Shown: positions 31,738 through 40,553 of the stretch, in pieces
Layout: each line of letters starts with the position of its first letter
Position numbering within the stretch: the stretch's first letter is position 1
Assembly: GCA_963662765.2 (NCBI GenBank)
Contig: CAXXUP010000008.1
Location: forward strand, 62,001-126,000
DNA length: 64,000 nt
Reading direction: 5' to 3'
Source: DATMXT01 sp963662765
Lineage (GTDB): Bacteria > Bacillota > Clostridia > Oscillospirales > Feifaniaceae
The notes under the pieces: generated by a model
The model's input: only the letters and a program-made list of their open reading frames with translations
Database searches by the model: none
Told to the model about the DNA's origin: nothing
Made by a program: the position numbers and the translations under genes

Positions 31738-34611
31738 TTATTCCGCTTGCAGAGGCCCCGTGGCTTTACCAACCGGATTTGCAACGATGTTGTCGATCTC
31801 ATCGTAGAAGTCGGTGCCGAAGAAGTAGGGGGCGGGCGTCAGATCCTCGCCGCGCGCGAGGGCGTCAAGTCCGTCCTTGACCTTTTGCGGCAGCGCCGGA
31901 ATTTCATAAATGCGCACACCACAGGCGTTTTCAATGGCGTTCAAGACCGCCACGTGGCCGCTCGACTGGAAAAGCTCGGAACAGCCGGAAGAACCGTAGG
32001 GGGCACGGGAGCGCGGATTCTCAAGATATATGAGATTGAAGTCATCCGGGATGTCCATAATTTGCGGAATGCCGGCGCCAATCATGTTGGCGTGCTTTTT
32101 GACATCGTGATAGTCTTCCGAAAGCGCGTAGCCGATGGAGTGGGAGAGACCGCCATAGGCCTGCCCGTCGACCGAGGCACGGTTTCCGATGACGCCGACG
32201 TCTGCAACCGAGGTATAGCTTGCAACCGTCGTCTTGCCGGTGGCGACGTCGACCTCGACCTCACAGATGAACATGGCGTACATATAGGTCGGGATGGGGT
32301 CGCCCACACCGGTGTCGGGGCTGTACTCAACGAGCTCCGGGAAGTTTTGGGTGTTGGAGTACCGGCCCTCAAAAGTGGTGGGCAGTCCCTCTTTCACCAT
32401 CTCGTCGTAAGTGCGGTAACTACCGTCTTCTTTGCGCATGACAGAGAGCATCTCGGCCGCCACCTGGCAGATGGCGTAGCCGTTCATCATGTGGGATCGG
32501 CTGCCGCCCGCGATGCCGCTGTCCGGCGAGAGCTTGGAGTCGTTGATGGGCTTGACATTGACCATTTCGGGGGTCAGCTTCAAGGGCTTCAAGGCTTCAA
32601 GGGTGAACATAACCGTGCCGACGTCGCCGCCCTGCCCGATGTCCTCCCAGGTGTTATAGACCGTGACCGAGCCGTTTGGATTTAAGTCGATCTTGGAGCC
32701 GGCGCTGTCGTGCTTGCCGCCGGTGCAGTTGTAAGAGCCAAATGCCACGCCGACGCCATGCGGCTTCTGGTCCGTGCTGCGCTCTTTTGCCCGCTTTTTT
32801 GCCGCCTCGTAGTAGGGCCTAGCGGTATCCATGATCTCCTCCATCGGGTACTCCCGGTAGGGGTAGCTGTTGGGCGTCGTATCGCCGGGCCGGGCGACGT
32901 TGAGATACCGGAATTCAAACTGATCAATGCCGGCCTTCTCGGCCAACATGTCCATAATGGCCTCGGAGGCCGTCATAATCTGCGGAGCGCCAAATCCCCG
33001 GTAGGCGACGCCGAAGTTGTGATTGGTGTTGGCCATACGCGCAAGACCCATGATGTTCGGAATGCTGTAGGGCCAGCCCATGTAGCGGATAAAGCGGGTG
33101 ATGAGCCCCTCGCCGCCGTCGGAGTAGGCGCCGTGATCGATGGCGGTGTCATATTCAAGGGCGGTGAGCTTGCCCTTCTCGTCGCAGGAGAGTCTGGCGT
33201 TTGTGTGGCAGGCGCACCGCTTGCCGCTGAAGTGCTGGAACTCCTCCCAGGACATGGACAGCGACACCGGTTTGCCCGTGACCTGGGCCCCGACGGCGCA
33301 GGCGGCAAAAGAGGCGGCGTTGGTCGACCAGCCGAAGCTGCCGCCCGTCGTATTCATGATGATGCGCACCTTGTCGTCCGGCAAGCCTGCGGCCGCAGCG
33401 ACGGCGTGCCGCGCCGAGTAGACGGCCTGGGCTTTGCACTGCACGGTCAGCATGCCGTCATCGTCAAAATATGCCTGGCAGATGTCGCCCTCAATCGAGA
33501 GGTGGGGTTCGCGGGAGGCGTAGAAGCTGCCCTCGACCGAGTAGGTCGAATCTTCAAGGATCTCCGGCACGCACTCAAAGTCGCCTTTGAGCACCGGCTG
33601 CCGGATGAAGACGTTGGGCGTGTCCTCATGCACCCGCATGGCGTCCGGCATACTGGCTTCGAGGAAGGTGAGGTACTCGGGCAACTGCTCGAGTTCGACA
33701 ACGACTGCGGCTGCGGCCGCTCTGGCGTGGGCCTTGGTGTCGGCCGCGACAAGGCCGACAATATCGCCGAAGCGGAAAATTTTCTCGTCGCAGAAAATGG
33801 GATGGCTGGGGTCTACAACAGTGCTGCGCTTGTGGTTATTGAAGGCTGGCAGCCGGTTGACACCCTTGACGTCCTTTGCCGTGATGACAGATACAACGCC
33901 CTCCATGAGTTCAGCCTTTTCGGTGTCGATGCTCAAGATGCGGGCATGGTGTGCCATCTTGGGCTGGATGACAGCCAGGTGCAGTGTGCCCACCGGCATT
34001 TTCTGAGCGATGTCGTCGCCGTATTCGGCAAGGCCGCAGACCTTGGCAACGGCGGTCGGACGCGGAACCGGCGAACCGTAATATTCGCCGTTTTCGGGGT
34101 TCTTAAACGTGATGTCGGCCATGGTGGCCTCACCCCGGACGACCTTTGCCGCATCCATGACGGCGTCGACTAAGGGCTTATATCCGGTGCAGCGACAGAT
34201 GTTGCGATGTTTTTGGAACCACTGGCGCACCTGCAGTCTTGTAGGGTTACTATTTTGCTGGAGCAGCGCATAGGCCGACACGATAAAAGCCGGCGAGCAA
34301 AATCCGCACTGGGCAGCGCCGTGGGTTATCCAGGCCTGCTGAAGCGGGTGGAGGCAGGTCGGCGTGCCGACACCCTCAATCGTGATCACCTTGCTGTAGT
34401 CCTCAATCGTCTTGATTCGGCGGGTACAGGAGCGGATCACCTCGCCGTTCAAAATAACCGAGCAGGAGCCGCAGACACCGGTTCCGCACCCGACCTTGAC
34501 GCCGGTAAGCCCCTCTCTGCGCAGAACATCGGCAAGCGAGTCCTTTTCGGGGTCACAGGTGATCATCCGGTCGGCGCCGTTGATATTGAGCCATAATTTA
34601 CGCAGTTTCAT
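31738..34611 (-). CDS. mop: Molybdopterin-dependent aldehyde oxidoreductase (Mop type)
   Basis: 957-residue single-chain molybdenum hydroxylase of the xanthine oxidase family, like Desulfovibrio gigas aldehyde oxidoreductase. The plant-type 2Fe-2S ligands are Cys42, 47, 50 and 62; the second 2Fe-2S domain has CGFCSP (about 100) and CRCTGY (about 138). The molybdopterin domain contains TTGGSFGWST, YRGFGAPQ and the catalytic glutamate in GSSGCSELF near the C-terminus. There is no FAD domain, so electrons must leave to another protein, plausibly the flavoprotein encoded downstream. Oxidation of aldehydes to acids is the expected reaction. Confidence 0.92.
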   Translation of the reverse strand: MKLRKLWLNINGADRMITCDPEKDSLADVLRREGLTGVKVGCGTGVCGSCSVILNGEVIRSCTRRIKTIEDYSKVITIEGVGTPTCLHPLQQAWITHGAAQCGFCSPAFIVSAYALLQQNSNPTRLQVRQWFQKHRNICRCTGYKPLVDAVMDAAKVVRGEATMADITFKNPENGEYYGSPVPRPTAVAKVCGLAEYGDDIAQKMPVGTLHLAVIQPKMAHHARILSIDTEKAELMEGVVSVITAKDVKGVNRLPAFNNHKRSTVVDPSHPIFCDEKIFRFGDIVGLVAADTKAHARAAAAAVVVELEQLPEYLTFLEASMPDAMRVHEDTPNVFIRQPVLKGDFECVPEILEDSTYSVEGSFYASREPHLSIEGDICQAYFDDDGMLTVQCKAQAVYSARHAVAAAAGLPDDKVRIIMNTTGGSFGWSTNAASFAACAVGAQVTGKPVSLSMSWEEFQHFSGKRCACHTNARLSCDEKGKLTALEYDTAIDHGAYSDGGEGLITRFIRYMGWPYSIPNIMGLARMANTNHNFGVAYRGFGAPQIMTASEAIMDMLAEKAGIDQFEFRYLNVARPGDTTPNSYPYREYPMEEIMDTARPYYEAAKKRAKERSTDQKPHGVGVAFGSYNCTGGKHDSAGSKIDLNPNGSVTVYNTWEDIGQGGDVGTVMFTLEALKPLKLTPEMVNVKPINDSKLSPDSGIAGGSRSHMMNGYAICQVAAEMLSVMRKEDGSYRTYDEMVKEGLPTTFEGRYSNTQNFPELVEYSPDTGVGDPIPTYMYAMFICEVEVDVATGKTTVASYTSVADVGVIGNRASVDGQAYGGLSHSIGYALSEDYHDVKKHANMIGAGIPQIMDIPDDFNLIYLENPRSRAPYGSSGCSELFQSSGHVAVLNAIENACGVRIYEIPALPQKVKDGLDALARGEDLTPAPYFFGTDFYDEIDNIVANPVGKATGPLQAE

Positions 34612-34658
34612 TTACTGCCTCCCTGTATTGTATGTCAGATTCATGGAATTTTGAGTAT

Positions 34659-35675
34659 CTATGACAGGTTGTGGCGGCACAAAATCATCTCGGCCGCGAT
34701 GCTGACCGCGATCTCCTGCGGCGTCTTCGCCTTTAAAGCAAGTCCGATGGGCGCATGCACTCGGGCGAGGTCCGCGTCGGTAAAGCCACGGGATTTCAGG
34801 TATTCGAAAACCCGGTCACGCTTGGAGCGACTGCCCATCATGCCGATGTAGTAGGCTTTTGTGCGAAGTGCCTGCTCTAAGACACTGCGGTCGAGCTCAT
34901 GGCTTCTGGTCGCGATGATGACATAGGTGTCCTCATTACAGGGCTCGGCGTCGAAAACGCCCTGTTCGAAGGTCTCGATGAATTTTACCCGCACATCTTC
35001 CGGAAAGCGGCCGGGGGCTACAAGCGGCTCTCTATCCTCGAGGACAACGGTATCAAACCCGCAAAAATCCAAAAGCGGCGCCACCTTGGAGCCCACATGT
35101 CCGCCGCCCAGCACAATGGCCTTTGGCTGTGCCCCGACCGGCACGACATAGATCATGCCGCCCAGAACCTCAAGCGCCTCAAAGGGCTTTCCGGAGTAAG
35201 AGACGGTGCCCAGAGCCTCATCCGGCGCACCGATTAGCTCGCCGTCCGGGCAGAGCAAAAACTCACTGCAGGTGCAGATTCCGGCCGGCAACATGCCAAA
35301 CCGTGCCCGTCCGCCCTCGGCGTAAAGATCCGCCATGGAGGTGTATATTTCAAGGTACACGGGGTTTTTCGCGTCCACAAAATCGATATACAGCGTCGTC
35401 TTGCATCCGCAGGCTAGGCTGGGATTTTCTACTGCAAGGTTGTCATGCATCATAGCTGCCGGCTTGCCCTCACGAATCACCACTTTGGCGCGGTCAATGA
35501 CCGCCGCCTCCAGTGTGCCTCCGCCGACACTGCCCACGCAGGCGCCGCCCTTTTCAACCAGCATGAGGGTGCCGACATCCCGCGGGGAGATACCATCCTT
35601 GTCCGTAATCATAGCAAGGGCAAAGTCCTGCCCTTCTTCAAGCAGCCAGACAGCCCTCAAAGCGATCTCCTTCAT
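34659..35675 (-). CDS. xdhC: XdhC/CoxI family molybdenum hydroxylase maturation protein
   Basis: 338 residues. The N-terminal XdhC_CoxI domain has LAMITDKDGISPRDVGTLML and VGGGTLEA. The C-terminal Rossmann domain has IVLGGGHVG and IATRSHELD, YYIGMMGSR. XdhC binds molybdenum cofactor and delivers its sulfurated form to xanthine oxidase family enzymes; here the client is clearly the Mop enzyme encoded 47 nt downstream. It starts 12 nt after the C-GCAxxG-C-C gene stop, within one operon. Confidence 0.9.
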   Translation of the reverse strand: MKEIALRAVWLLEEGQDFALAMITDKDGISPRDVGTLMLVEKGGACVGSVGGGTLEAAVIDRAKVVIREGKPAAMMHDNLAVENPSLACGCKTTLYIDFVDAKNPVYLEIYTSMADLYAEGGRARFGMLPAGICTCSEFLLCPDGELIGAPDEALGTVSYSGKPFEALEVLGGMIYVVPVGAQPKAIVLGGGHVGSKVAPLLDFCGFDTVVLEDREPLVAPGRFPEDVRVKFIETFEQGVFDAEPCNEDTYVIIATRSHELDRSVLEQALRTKAYYIGMMGSRSKRDRVFEYLKSRGFTDADLARVHAPIGLALKAKTPQEIAVSIAAEMILCRHNLS

Positions 35676-35687
35676 ATTCTACCTCCG

Positions 35688-36095
35688 TCAACCCTCGCAA
35701 AGCTGCCCCGATTCAATCAGCAGCCTTTTTGCCTCGAAATAGGTCTTCTCGATGATGCCCGGGCACCGCACCGCCTTGAGAGTGGGGTCAGCCCCGACAA
35801 TATCAGCGCAGGTCATGCCGCCGTACTCCCCTGTCATCTCGTCTTCAAACCACTCCGTCAGCCGCGGGATGAGCTCGGTTTTGGCCATCTCCCGGTCGAA
35901 AAGGTTCAGCATCATGGCGCCACCCGTCAGGGTGCCGCAGAGCAGCCCGCTGTATAGACCGATGCAAAGTCCGCCCGTCGCTTCGACCAGCCGGTCGTTT
36001 TGTTCGCCCTTCAGCCAAAGGCCCATGGCCACCAGAACCTGCGCACAGCAGAGTTTTTGTGCCCGAAGCGTCGCAATCATTTCACGGTCGTCCAT
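35688..36095 (-). CDS. C-GCAxxG-C-C family protein (DVU_1555-like)
   Basis: 135 residues; cysteine-rich, predicted redox or metal-binding protein. The pattern is degenerate but visible: KLCCAQVLVAMGL, GGLCIGLYSGLLCGTLTGG and late cysteines in MTCADIV and VRCPGII. The ATG at 36095 follows GAGGAGGA; a longer in-frame reading has no ribosome site. It is the first gene of the operon and I recall it as a conserved companion of the TrsS/TrsM neighbourhood. Function unknown. Confidence 0.78.
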   Translation of the reverse strand: MDDREMIATLRAQKLCCAQVLVAMGLWLKGEQNDRLVEATGGLCIGLYSGLLCGTLTGGAMMLNLFDREMAKTELIPRLTEWFEDEMTGEYGGMTCADIVGADPTLKAVRCPGIIEKTYFEAKRLLIESGQLCEG

Positions 36096-36288
36096 TCCAT
36101 TCCTCCTCACACGCGGCACTCGCCGCAACCCATAAGGATGCGGACAACATTTTTTGCCCGCCTGCCGTTTCACGATATGCCCCAGTGTCTTTGCAGTCGG
36201 CCAAACGCCTGCGGGACGCCGACCTTAGTTTAGAAAAGTATACCATACGGGGGGTGCCCCGTCAATGATAAGGGGCCTCCAAAACAAA

Positions 36289-36319
36289 GGGCGCGGGGTG
36301 GAAAATCCTCCTCGCGCCC
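36289..36319 (-). terminator. Terminator of the CoA-transferase gene
   Basis: GGGCGCG/CGCGCCC stem extended by interrupted G-C pairs, 34 nt past the stop codon on the minus strand, followed there by CTTTGTTTT. Confidence 0.6.
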
Positions 36320-36352
36320 AGTTCAATTATACAGTTAAAGCCGCCATAATAT

Positions 36353-37543
36353 TCAGCTGATGAGTCCACGGGAGCGCCAGTCGGCAACTGTGCTCTCGTC
36401 GAAGCCGAGCTCAGTCAAGATATCGTCGTTGTCGCCGCCCGGCAGGCTCGGGCCTTTTTCGGGACGGCACTTAAAATCGCTCATCTTGATGGGGTTATTC
36501 GTGATGGTCATCTTGTTCCCGTCGGCAAGCGGCACTTCGATGAACATCTCCCGGGCCACCCGGATGTGCTCGTCATTATAGACCTGCTCGAAGTTGTTGA
36601 CCGGTGCACAGGGCAGCAGGGGCGCCTTGGCAGCGACGATTTCGGCGACCGTTTTATCGGCCGCCCAGTCCTCAATGATTTTGCGCAGCTCTTCGCGGTG
36701 CTGGATGCGGGTTTCATTTTTATTAAAACGGGGGTCGTTTGAAAGTTCCGGCATCTCAATGACCTCTTCGCAGAACATCTTCCAGGAGCGGGCATCGGCA
36801 AAGACAAAATAGCCGTCTTTGGCCTTATACGCCTCATAGGGACAGGCGTTATTGAACCGACTACCGTCCCTCATCGGAATCTGGCGGTCGATGAGGTAAG
36901 ACGGCGACTGGGCGAGCTGGCTTGCGACCGACGCCTCGACGAGCGAGGTCTCGACCCGCTGGGCAATTCCGGTCGTCAGTCTGCCGAAAAGTGAAAGCAG
37001 GATCGCGATCGTGATGTTCTGAGCCGTCATGACGTCCGCCATGGCGGGTCCCGGCAGCAGCGGAATGGTGTCCTTGGTGCCGGTGATGTACATGACGCCA
37101 CCCATGGCCTGCGCAGCGAGGTCGTAGGCCGGCCGCATCGCGTAGGGCCCGGTCTGGCCGTAGCCCGACACCGAGGCGTAAATGAGGTTGGGGTTCAGCT
37201 TCTTGCATTCCGCGACGCCAAATCCTAGTCGGTCCATGACGCCGGGCCGATTGTTTTCAAGCAGCACGTCGGCTGTCTCAATGAGCTTCGCAAAGGCCTT
37301 TTTACCCTCCGGTGACTTCATATCTATCGCAAACGACTTCTTGCCGCGGTTGCAATTGGTAAAATAGCCGCCAAACTGCCCCACTTTCGGGGACCTAGCA
37401 CGACTTGGGTCTCCGCCGACCGGCTCGATTTTAATGACCTCAGCCCCCATATCGGCTAGGTACGCGCCCGCAAGCGGGCCCGCAATCGCTTTTGTAAAGT
37501 CGAGAACCCGAATTCCCTTAAGTATCGGCAGTTTGTTTTCCAT
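36353..37543 (-). CDS. Class III CoA-transferase (CaiB/BaiF family)
   Basis: 396 residues, full length. It has the N-terminal VLDFTKAIAGPLAGAYLADMGAEVIKIEP block, the catalytic aspartate in PGPAMADVMTAQN (about residue 170) and GYGQTGPY. Family members move CoA between carboxylic acids (formyl-CoA, carnitinyl-CoA, aromatic or bile acids); the substrate is not determined. It is apparently monocistronic, between the molybdenum-hydroxylase operon and groEL, and might serve acids produced by the aldehyde oxidase, but that is speculation. Confidence 0.9.
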   Translation of the reverse strand: MENKLPILKGIRVLDFTKAIAGPLAGAYLADMGAEVIKIEPVGGDPSRARSPKVGQFGGYFTNCNRGKKSFAIDMKSPEGKKAFAKLIETADVLLENNRPGVMDRLGFGVAECKKLNPNLIYASVSGYGQTGPYAMRPAYDLAAQAMGGVMYITGTKDTIPLLPGPAMADVMTAQNITIAILLSLFGRLTTGIAQRVETSLVEASVASQLAQSPSYLIDRQIPMRDGSRFNNACPYEAYKAKDGYFVFADARSWKMFCEEVIEMPELSNDPRFNKNETRIQHREELRKIIEDWAADKTVAEIVAAKAPLLPCAPVNNFEQVYNDEHIRVAREMFIEVPLADGNKMTITNNPIKMSDFKCRPEKGPSLPGGDNDDILTELGFDESTVADWRSRGLIS

Positions 37544-37685
37544 ACAGCAACAACCCTCTCATTTTTTGTCTCCAATATACCACGCAAGAGGGCAATTTTC
37601 AAGACGCCGGGCTTATTTTGGATCGACCCGAACCCAGATCAGGAGGTAATAGAGGGCGCGGCCCCCCCTTTTTGACCCAAATGAA

Positions 37686-37711
37686 AAGAGGGCGCCTAAC
37701 GGCGCCCTCTT
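37686..37711 (-). terminator. Terminator of groES-groEL
   Basis: 11-bp perfect stem AAGAGGGCGCC/GGCGCCCTCTT with a 4-nt loop, 15 nt past the groEL stop on the minus strand and followed by TTTTC. Confidence 0.8.
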
Positions 37712-37726
37712 GATGCGTACGTTCGA

Positions 37727-39364
37727 TTAATACATGCCCTGGCCCATGGAGGCCGCAGCTGCGGCGGCTGCCGCGTCGGCCTTTGGATCGGGCTTGTCGG
37801 CGACAAGCGACTCGGTCGTGAGGATCATGGCGGCGACCGAAGCGGCGTTCTCGAGTGCCGAACGGGTGACCTTGGTCGGGTCGACGATGCCGACTTCGAA
37901 CATATCGACAAACTTCTCATTGGCGGCGTCGAAGCCGAAGCTTGTGCTCTTGGACTTTTTAATGGTCTGGAGGATGACCGAGCCCTCGAGGCCGGCGTTT
38001 GCGGCAATCTGACGCACCGGCTCCTCAAGCGCCTTGAGCACGATGGCAACACCGGTCTTGAAATCGCCCTCACAGGTCTTCAGCAGCTTCTCAACGGCCG
38101 GCATGGCAGTGACAAAGGCAGTGCCGCCACCGGCAACCATACCCTCTTCAACGGCCGCCTTGGTGGCGGAGAGCGCGTCCTCGATGCGGAGCTTTTTCTC
38201 CTTCATCTCGGTCTCGGTGGCAGCTCCCACCCGCAGGATGGCTACGCCGCCGGCAAGCTTGGCAAGGCGCTCCTGAAGCTTCTCGCGGTCAAACTCGGAA
38301 GTGGTCGTCTCAAGGGTGGATCGGATCTGGGCAACCCGGGCTGTAATGTCCTTCTTGGAGCCCGCGCCTCCGACGATGATGGTGTTCTCCTTGGAGACCT
38401 TGATCTGGGACGCGTGGCCGAGCTGGCTCATCTTTGTCTCCTTGAGCTCGAAGCCGAGCTTCTCAGAGATGACCTCGCCGCCCGTCAGGGTCGCGATATC
38501 CTGCAGCATCTCAGTGCGGCGGTCGCCAAACCCGGGGGCCTTAACGCACACGCAGGTGAAGGTGCCGCGCAGCCGGTTGACGATGAGGGTGGACAGGGCC
38601 TCTCCCTCGACGTCCTCTGCGATGATGAGCAGCTTCTTGCCGGCCTGCACGATCTGCTCTAAGAGCGGCAGAATCTCCTGAACGGAGGAAATCTTCTTGT
38701 CGGTGATGAGGATGACGGCGTCGTCTAAGACAGCCTCCATCTTATCGGTATCGGTGACCATATAGGGGGTGATATAGCCGCGGTCAAACTGCATGCCCTC
38801 GACGATCTCGGAGTAGGTCTCGGCGGTCTTGGATTCCTCCACTGTGATGACGCCGTCTCCGGTGACCTTCTTCATTGCGTCGGCGATCAGTTCGCCGATG
38901 TAGGAGTCGCTCGCCGAAATGGTGCCGACACGGGCGATATCAGCAGAGCCCTTGACTTCGACGGAGCCCGCCTTGATCGCAGAGACAGCTACCTCAACAG
39001 CCTTGGCGATGCCGCGCTTGAGGTCCATCGGGTTTGCGCCGGCAGCCACGTTCTTCATGCCCTCGCGGACAATGGCCTGAGCCAGCAGGGTTGCGGTGGT
39101 GGTGCCGTCGCCGGCGACGTCATTGGTCTTGGTGGCAACTTCCTTGACGAGCTGGGCGCCCATATTCTCAAAGTTGTCCTCGAGCTCGATCTCTTTGGCG
39201 ATGGTGACACCATCGTTCGTGATAAGGGGCGAGCCGTACTTGCGCTCGAGCACTACATTGCGGCCCTTGGGGCCGAGGGTTACCTTGACGGTGTCGGCGA
39301 GTTTATCTACGCCGCGCTGGAGCGCCTTTCTGGCGTCCTCTCCGTATACAATCTGCTTTGCCAT
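37727..39364 (-). CDS. groEL: Chaperonin GroEL (60 kDa)
   Basis: 545 residues, full-length group I chaperonin. Typical blocks: KVTLGPKGRNVVLERKYGSP, DGTTTATLLAQAI (ATP-binding aspartate), RIEDALSATKAAVEEG and GFDAANEKFVDMFE. The tail is alanine-rich and ends SMGQGMY instead of the more common GGM repeats. The ATG at 39364 (MAKQIVYG) is 9 nt from AGGAGG; an ATG 6 nt upstream is too close to it. Second gene of the heat-shock operon, under CIRCE control. Confidence 0.97.
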   Translation of the reverse strand: MAKQIVYGEDARKALQRGVDKLADTVKVTLGPKGRNVVLERKYGSPLITNDGVTIAKEIELEDNFENMGAQLVKEVATKTNDVAGDGTTTATLLAQAIVREGMKNVAAGANPMDLKRGIAKAVEVAVSAIKAGSVEVKGSADIARVGTISASDSYIGELIADAMKKVTGDGVITVEESKTAETYSEIVEGMQFDRGYITPYMVTDTDKMEAVLDDAVILITDKKISSVQEILPLLEQIVQAGKKLLIIAEDVEGEALSTLIVNRLRGTFTCVCVKAPGFGDRRTEMLQDIATLTGGEVISEKLGFELKETKMSQLGHASQIKVSKENTIIVGGAGSKKDITARVAQIRSTLETTTSEFDREKLQERLAKLAGGVAILRVGAATETEMKEKKLRIEDALSATKAAVEEGMVAGGGTAFVTAMPAVEKLLKTCEGDFKTGVAIVLKALEEPVRQIAANAGLEGSVILQTIKKSKSTSFGFDAANEKFVDMFEVGIVDPTKVTRSALENAASVAAMILTTESLVADKPDPKADAAAAAAAASMGQGMY

Positions 39365-39382
39365 ATTCATACTCCTCCTATG

Positions 39383-39667
39383 TTACTCAACGATGGCGAG
39401 AATATCATTCTGACGGACAATGAGCATGTCGCTTCCGTCAACCTTGATCTCAGTGCCGGCATATTTGCTGACGATGACTTTCTCGCCAGCTTTAACGGTC
39501 ATGGGAACCAGCTTGCCGTCCACGGTCTCCCCGGGGCCGGCCGCGATGACCTTCGCTACCTGCGGTTTCTCCTTGGCCGTGCCGGTGAGAATAATTCCGC
39601 CCTTCGTGGTCTCTTCGACCTCCACCATTTGGATCAAAACCTTGTCGGAAAGGGGCTTGACCTTCAT
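39383..39667 (-). CDS. groES: Co-chaperonin GroES (10 kDa)
   Basis: 94 residues; the mobile loop EETTKGGIILTGTAKEKPQ and the domain ending QNDILAIVE are characteristic. It forms the heptameric lid on GroEL. First gene of the operon, with the CIRCE operator between its promoter and start codon. Confidence 0.97.
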   Translation of the reverse strand: MKVKPLSDKVLIQMVEVEETTKGGIILTGTAKEKPQVAKVIAAGPGETVDGKLVPMTVKAGEKVIVSKYAGTEIKVDGSDMLIVRQNDILAIVE

Positions 39668-39696
39668 TTCTATTCCTCCTGTTGTGTAATATCAGT

Positions 39697-39729
39697 GAAT
39701 TGGCACTCTTTTATCTTGAGTGCCAATTC
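39697..39729 (-). promoter_or_regulatory. CIRCE operator (HrcA binding site)
   Basis: TTGGCACTC-N9-GAGTGCCAA (39700-39726), extended to 12-bp arms. It matches the CIRCE consensus TTAGCACTC-N9-GAGTGCTAA apart from one symmetric change and lies just downstream of the groES promoter, so HrcA repression of groES-groEL is expected. Confidence 0.92.
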
Positions 39730-39730
39730 T

Positions 39731-39759
39731 ATTTTACCTGCCAACGCAGGAAAAGTCAA
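39731..39759 (-). promoter_or_regulatory. groES-groEL promoter
   Basis: On the minus strand TTGACT, a 17-nt spacer and TAAAAT, directly upstream of CIRCE. Confidence 0.8.
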
Positions 39760-39795
39760 TAGGGAAACGTGAACATTATTTGAATTTTGATTTAT

Positions 39796-39824
39796 TTGAC
39801 ATCGTTGGTCTAGAATGCTATGAT
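39796..39824 (+). promoter_or_regulatory. hpf promoter
   Basis: TTGACA (39796-39801), a 17-nt spacer and TATGAT (39819-39824). Confidence 0.7.
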
Positions 39825-39921
39825 GGAGTTATAAAAGGTGCTTGCCGGCGTATTTCCCGTACCCGGCATCGTCTCCCCCGCCGGCATGCTCTTTAATCTA
39901 TACAGCAGGGAGTGTGTGTTC

Positions 39922-40431
39922 ATGAACATCAAGGTCACAACCAAAAAGTTTCGGCTGACGGATGACCTGGAAGCCCGCATCGAGAAAAAGCTCGGTAAGC
40001 TCGACCGCTACTTTTCCTCCGATTCAGCGGCTGCCGTCCGGCTCTACACGCAGCACAACGACGAGATTGCAGAGGTTACAGTCGTCTCAGGCGGGTTGAC
40101 CTTCCGGGCAGATGCTCGGTCTCAGGAGATGTTCGATTCACTTGAAAAAGCGGTAGACAGCCTTGTGCGCCAGCTCGAAAAACACAAGACCCGGCTTGAA
40201 AAACGCCTGAAGGTGGGCGCTTTCGAAGGCACGGCCGCCGCTCCTGAGGACAGTTTTGAACTCATCAAGCAAAAACGTTTTGAAGTTCGGCCGATGGATG
40301 TCGAAGAGGCCATCCTGCAGATGAATCTGCTGGGCCACAGTTTCTTTGTTTTCCGCGATATGTCCACCGAGAGCGTCAGTGTGGTTTACCGCCGCAAAGA
40401 TGGCGGCTACGGACTAATTATGACCGAATAG
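39922..40431 (+). CDS. hpf: Ribosome hibernation promoting factor, long form
   Basis: 169 residues. The N-terminal HPF/YfiA fold (about 1-95) binds the 30S decoding region. The C-terminal domain (about 115-169, with KRFEVRPMDVEEAILQMNLLGHSFFVF) dimerises ribosomes into 100S particles, which defines the long Firmicutes form. The ATG at 39922 with GGGAG upstream is chosen over a GTG at 39838, which lies at the transcription start. Divergent from groES. Confidence 0.93.
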   Translation: MNIKVTTKKFRLTDDLEARIEKKLGKLDRYFSSDSAAAVRLYTQHNDEIAEVTVVSGGLTFRADARSQEMFDSLEKAVDSLVRQLEKHKTRLEKRLKVGAFEGTAAAPEDSFELIKQKRFEVRPMDVEEAILQMNLLGHSFFVFRDMSTESVSVVYRRKDGGYGLIMTE

Positions 40432-40503
40432 AAGCAAAAATAGCGCTGCAGCGGCAAATTTTTGTATGTAGCTGTAATGAAGGCGCGTTCTATGGATAAA
40501 AAG

Positions 40504-40533
40504 AATATTGGACGCCCGCGGGCGTCCAATATT
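40504..40533 (+). terminator. Terminator of hpf
   Basis: A 30-nt perfect palindrome (AATATTGGACGCCC arms) followed by TTT, 20 nt before the next start codon. Confidence 0.65.
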
Positions 40534-40553
40534 TTTACCGAAAGGAGCCCTCT

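Noticed and set aside
32710..34173. 487-codon plus-strand open frame opposite the molybdo-enzyme gene
   Set aside because: Mirror frame of a strongly conserved gene; composition is biased and no motif is present.
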